A stretch of 64,000 bases of DNA from Halobacillus mangrovi (GTDB lineage: Bacteria; Bacillota; Bacilli; Bacillales; Halobacillaceae). The number at the start of each line of letters is the position of its first letter. Within the stretch, counting starts at the first letter, position 1. Positions 62,907 to 64,000 of the stretch are shown here, one piece after another. A program made the position numbers and the translations under genes. The notes under the pieces were generated by a model. It saw only the letters and a list, made by a program, of their open reading frames with translations. It did not search any database and was not told the DNA's origin. Location: the NCBI RefSeq assembly GCF_002097535.1, contig NZ_CP020772.1, forward strand, positions 310,001 to 374,000, in the 5' to 3' direction.

Positions 62907-63275
62907 ATGTTGCATAACGGAATCATCATACCTACACAAATTGCCCTATTGTATGGAATCTATTTAATCGGCAAAGGGATACAGAATCTGTTCGACCTCT
63001 TCATTCCCGGCAGTGTCATCGGAATGATCTTATTGTTTATCTTACTCTCATTTAAGGTGGTTCCAGAATGGCTCTTGCAAAGAGGAATCACGTTCATGAT
63101 CCGCCACTTGCCTTTCTTTTTCATTCCCGCGACGGTCGGGATCATCAGCTATGCGTATGTGTTTAAAGGCAAAGGCATGCTGCTCATTGGAATCGGTCTG
63201 TTGAGCACGGTGCTTGTGATGGCGTTGGCTGGACTGGTCACCCAGTGGATGGTCAGAAGGAGGGAAGAAGCATGA
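62907..63275 (+). CDS. lrgA: LrgA/CidA-family holin-like protein
   Basis: A 122-residue membrane protein with four hydrophobic segments. IALLYGIYLIGKGIQNLFDLFIPGSVIGMILLF is the LrgA/CidA core. The family modulates murein hydrolase export and autolysis or transports small metabolites. AGAAAGAAGGA precedes the ATG. It overlaps lrgB as ATGA, a standard pair. Confidence 0.9.
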   Translation: MLHNGIIIPTQIALLYGIYLIGKGIQNLFDLFIPGSVIGMILLFILLSFKVVPEWLLQRGITFMIRHLPFFFIPATVGIISYAYVFKGKGMLLIGIGLLSTVLVMALAGLVTQWMVRRREEA

Positions 63276-63961
63276 TTCAGATCCTGTTGGCTTTGGTTAT
63301 GATGGTACTCACCATTGTTTCGTACATCGCTTCTCTCCACCTTTACCGGCAACATCGCAGGATCTACACGACCCCAGTCATTATCTCGACTTTGGTAGTG
63401 ATCGTATTCCTGCTGCTTTTTCAAGTTCCCTATGAAACCTACATGATAGGGGGCAAGTGGATCGATCGTCTCTTAGGTCCGGCCGTTGTGGCGCTTGCCT
63501 ATCCGCTTTATCAGTATAGAAAGGTTTTGAAGGAGATGTTCGTCCCGATTGTTACGGGAACAACGGTCGGAGCGGTGGTTGGAATCGGTTCCGGCCTATT
63601 GCTTAGTAAATGGGCGGGGTTCAGCAATCTAATCATCCATTCCATTGTGCCAAAATCGGTCACAACGCCTGTGGCGATGTCGATCTCTGAATCGACCGGA
63701 GGGGTGATGCCGCTCACTGCGGTGTTTGTCATGATTGCAGGGATCGGCGGGATGTTGATTCACCCGCTTGTCATGCGCTACAGTGGCCTGACGCACAGCG
63801 TCGGCCGTGGCGTAGGGATGGGCAGTGCTTCCCACGCGATCGGTACAGCCGCTTCAATGGAACGGGACGCGCTGGAAGGATCGATCAGTACAGTTGCGAT
63901 GGTCTTGAGTTCTGTGATCGTATCGATTGTGGCACCTGGACTGACCTTGTTGCTTTTGTAG
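63272..63961 (+). CDS. lrgB: LrgB/CidB-family membrane protein
   Basis: A 229-residue polytopic protein with LLGPAVVALAYPLYQYRKVLKEMF, SIVPKSVTTPVAMSISESTGG and GMGSASHAIGTAASME, all LrgB signatures. ATG 63272 lies behind AAGGAGGGAAGAAG and overlaps the lrgA stop. The two proteins act together in the membrane. The window ends 39 bases after the stop. Confidence 0.93.
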   Translation: MIQILLALVMMVLTIVSYIASLHLYRQHRRIYTTPVIISTLVVIVFLLLFQVPYETYMIGGKWIDRLLGPAVVALAYPLYQYRKVLKEMFVPIVTGTTVGAVVGIGSGLLLSKWAGFSNLIIHSIVPKSVTTPVAMSISESTGGVMPLTAVFVMIAGIGGMLIHPLVMRYSGLTHSVGRGVGMGSASHAIGTAASMERDALEGSISTVAMVLSSVIVSIVAPGLTLLLL

Positions 63962-64000
63962 GTATCACATAAATAAAGCTCTGGTCCTTTTTTTGGATCA

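Noticed and set aside
1-64000. tRNA, rRNA or tmRNA genes
   Set aside because: No CCA-ending cloverleaf, rRNA-like block or tmRNA signature was recognised; a tRNAscan/cmscan run would be decisive.

Overview
The window looks like the chromosome of a low-to-mid-GC Bacillaceae bacterium, probably a moderately halophilic genus close to Halobacillus. This is inferred from strong AGGAGG-type ribosome binding sites, TnrA/GlnR- and CodY-like boxes, a guanidine-I riboswitch, and Bacillus-type rbs, kip/pxp, glv/mal and lrgAB loci. No rRNA, tRNA or CRISPR array was found. The window starts inside a hydroxybutyrate dehydrogenase gene and ends just after lrgB.

Layout. 1-2.6 kb: ketone-body utilisation (3-hydroxybutyrate dehydrogenase end, thiolase, GntP permease). 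2.8-3.9 kb: branched-chain aminotransferase behind a CodY-like box. 4.0-4.5 kb: a large structured non-coding RNA candidate on the minus strand. 4.6-9.9 kb: small membrane and lipoproteins, a secreted protein with a 30-residue membrane partner, a tRNA dihydrouridine synthase, an RDD protein and an aldo/keto reductase. 10.0-15.9 kb: complete ribose operon rbsRKDACB with two operators. 16.1-20.5 kb: sodium:solute symporter, histidine kinase and an NtrC-like regulator that lacks GAFTGA. 20.7-25.6 kb: NRAMP-like transporter, pxpB, pxpC, biotin carrier and biotin carboxylase.

26.1-46 kb is an AT-rich accessory island entered at rlmH. It begins with intact rlmH, a nuclease-helicase, ABC-transporter debris and a second, broken and diverged rlmH 3' part. 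This is the layout expected for an SCC-like element using the rlmH 3' end, although no ccr recombinase is visible. Behind it lies a defence cluster. It holds an AIPR protein, a resolvase-like mini protein, a C5 cytosine methyltransferase with a decayed EcoRII-type restriction gene and an intact Vsr nuclease. Next is a tight four-gene minus-strand operon (SNF2 helicase, stand-alone EcoRII-N/B3-like domain, MutL/MORC-like GHKL ATPase, HNH nuclease), then an Mrr-type modification-dependent endonuclease and a ParB-like protein. After about 1 kb of decayed coding matter comes an SPP1-like replication module (DnaD-type protein, G39P-like loader, DnaB helicase) without other phage genes.

46-64 kb returns to core metabolism. 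It holds a GntR-controlled 6-phospho-alpha-glucosidase/PTS pair, an MFS exporter with a YeiL-type regulator, and an APC permease divergent from a guanidine-degradation operon. That operon has a guanidine-I riboswitch, two DUF1989 subunits, a guanidine/urea carboxylase starting at an apparent ATT codon, and allophanate hydrolase. Two TnrA/GlnR boxes lie between permease and operon, tying both to nitrogen limitation. A decayed bacteriocin-like gene, an alpha/beta hydrolase and lrgAB close the window.

The strongest leads are the GHKL-SNF2-EcoRII-N-HNH operon with its surrounding 5-methylcytosine genes, the roughly 460-nt structured RNA, the rlmH-bounded island, the nitrogen-gated guanidine locus, and the GAFTGA-less regulator.
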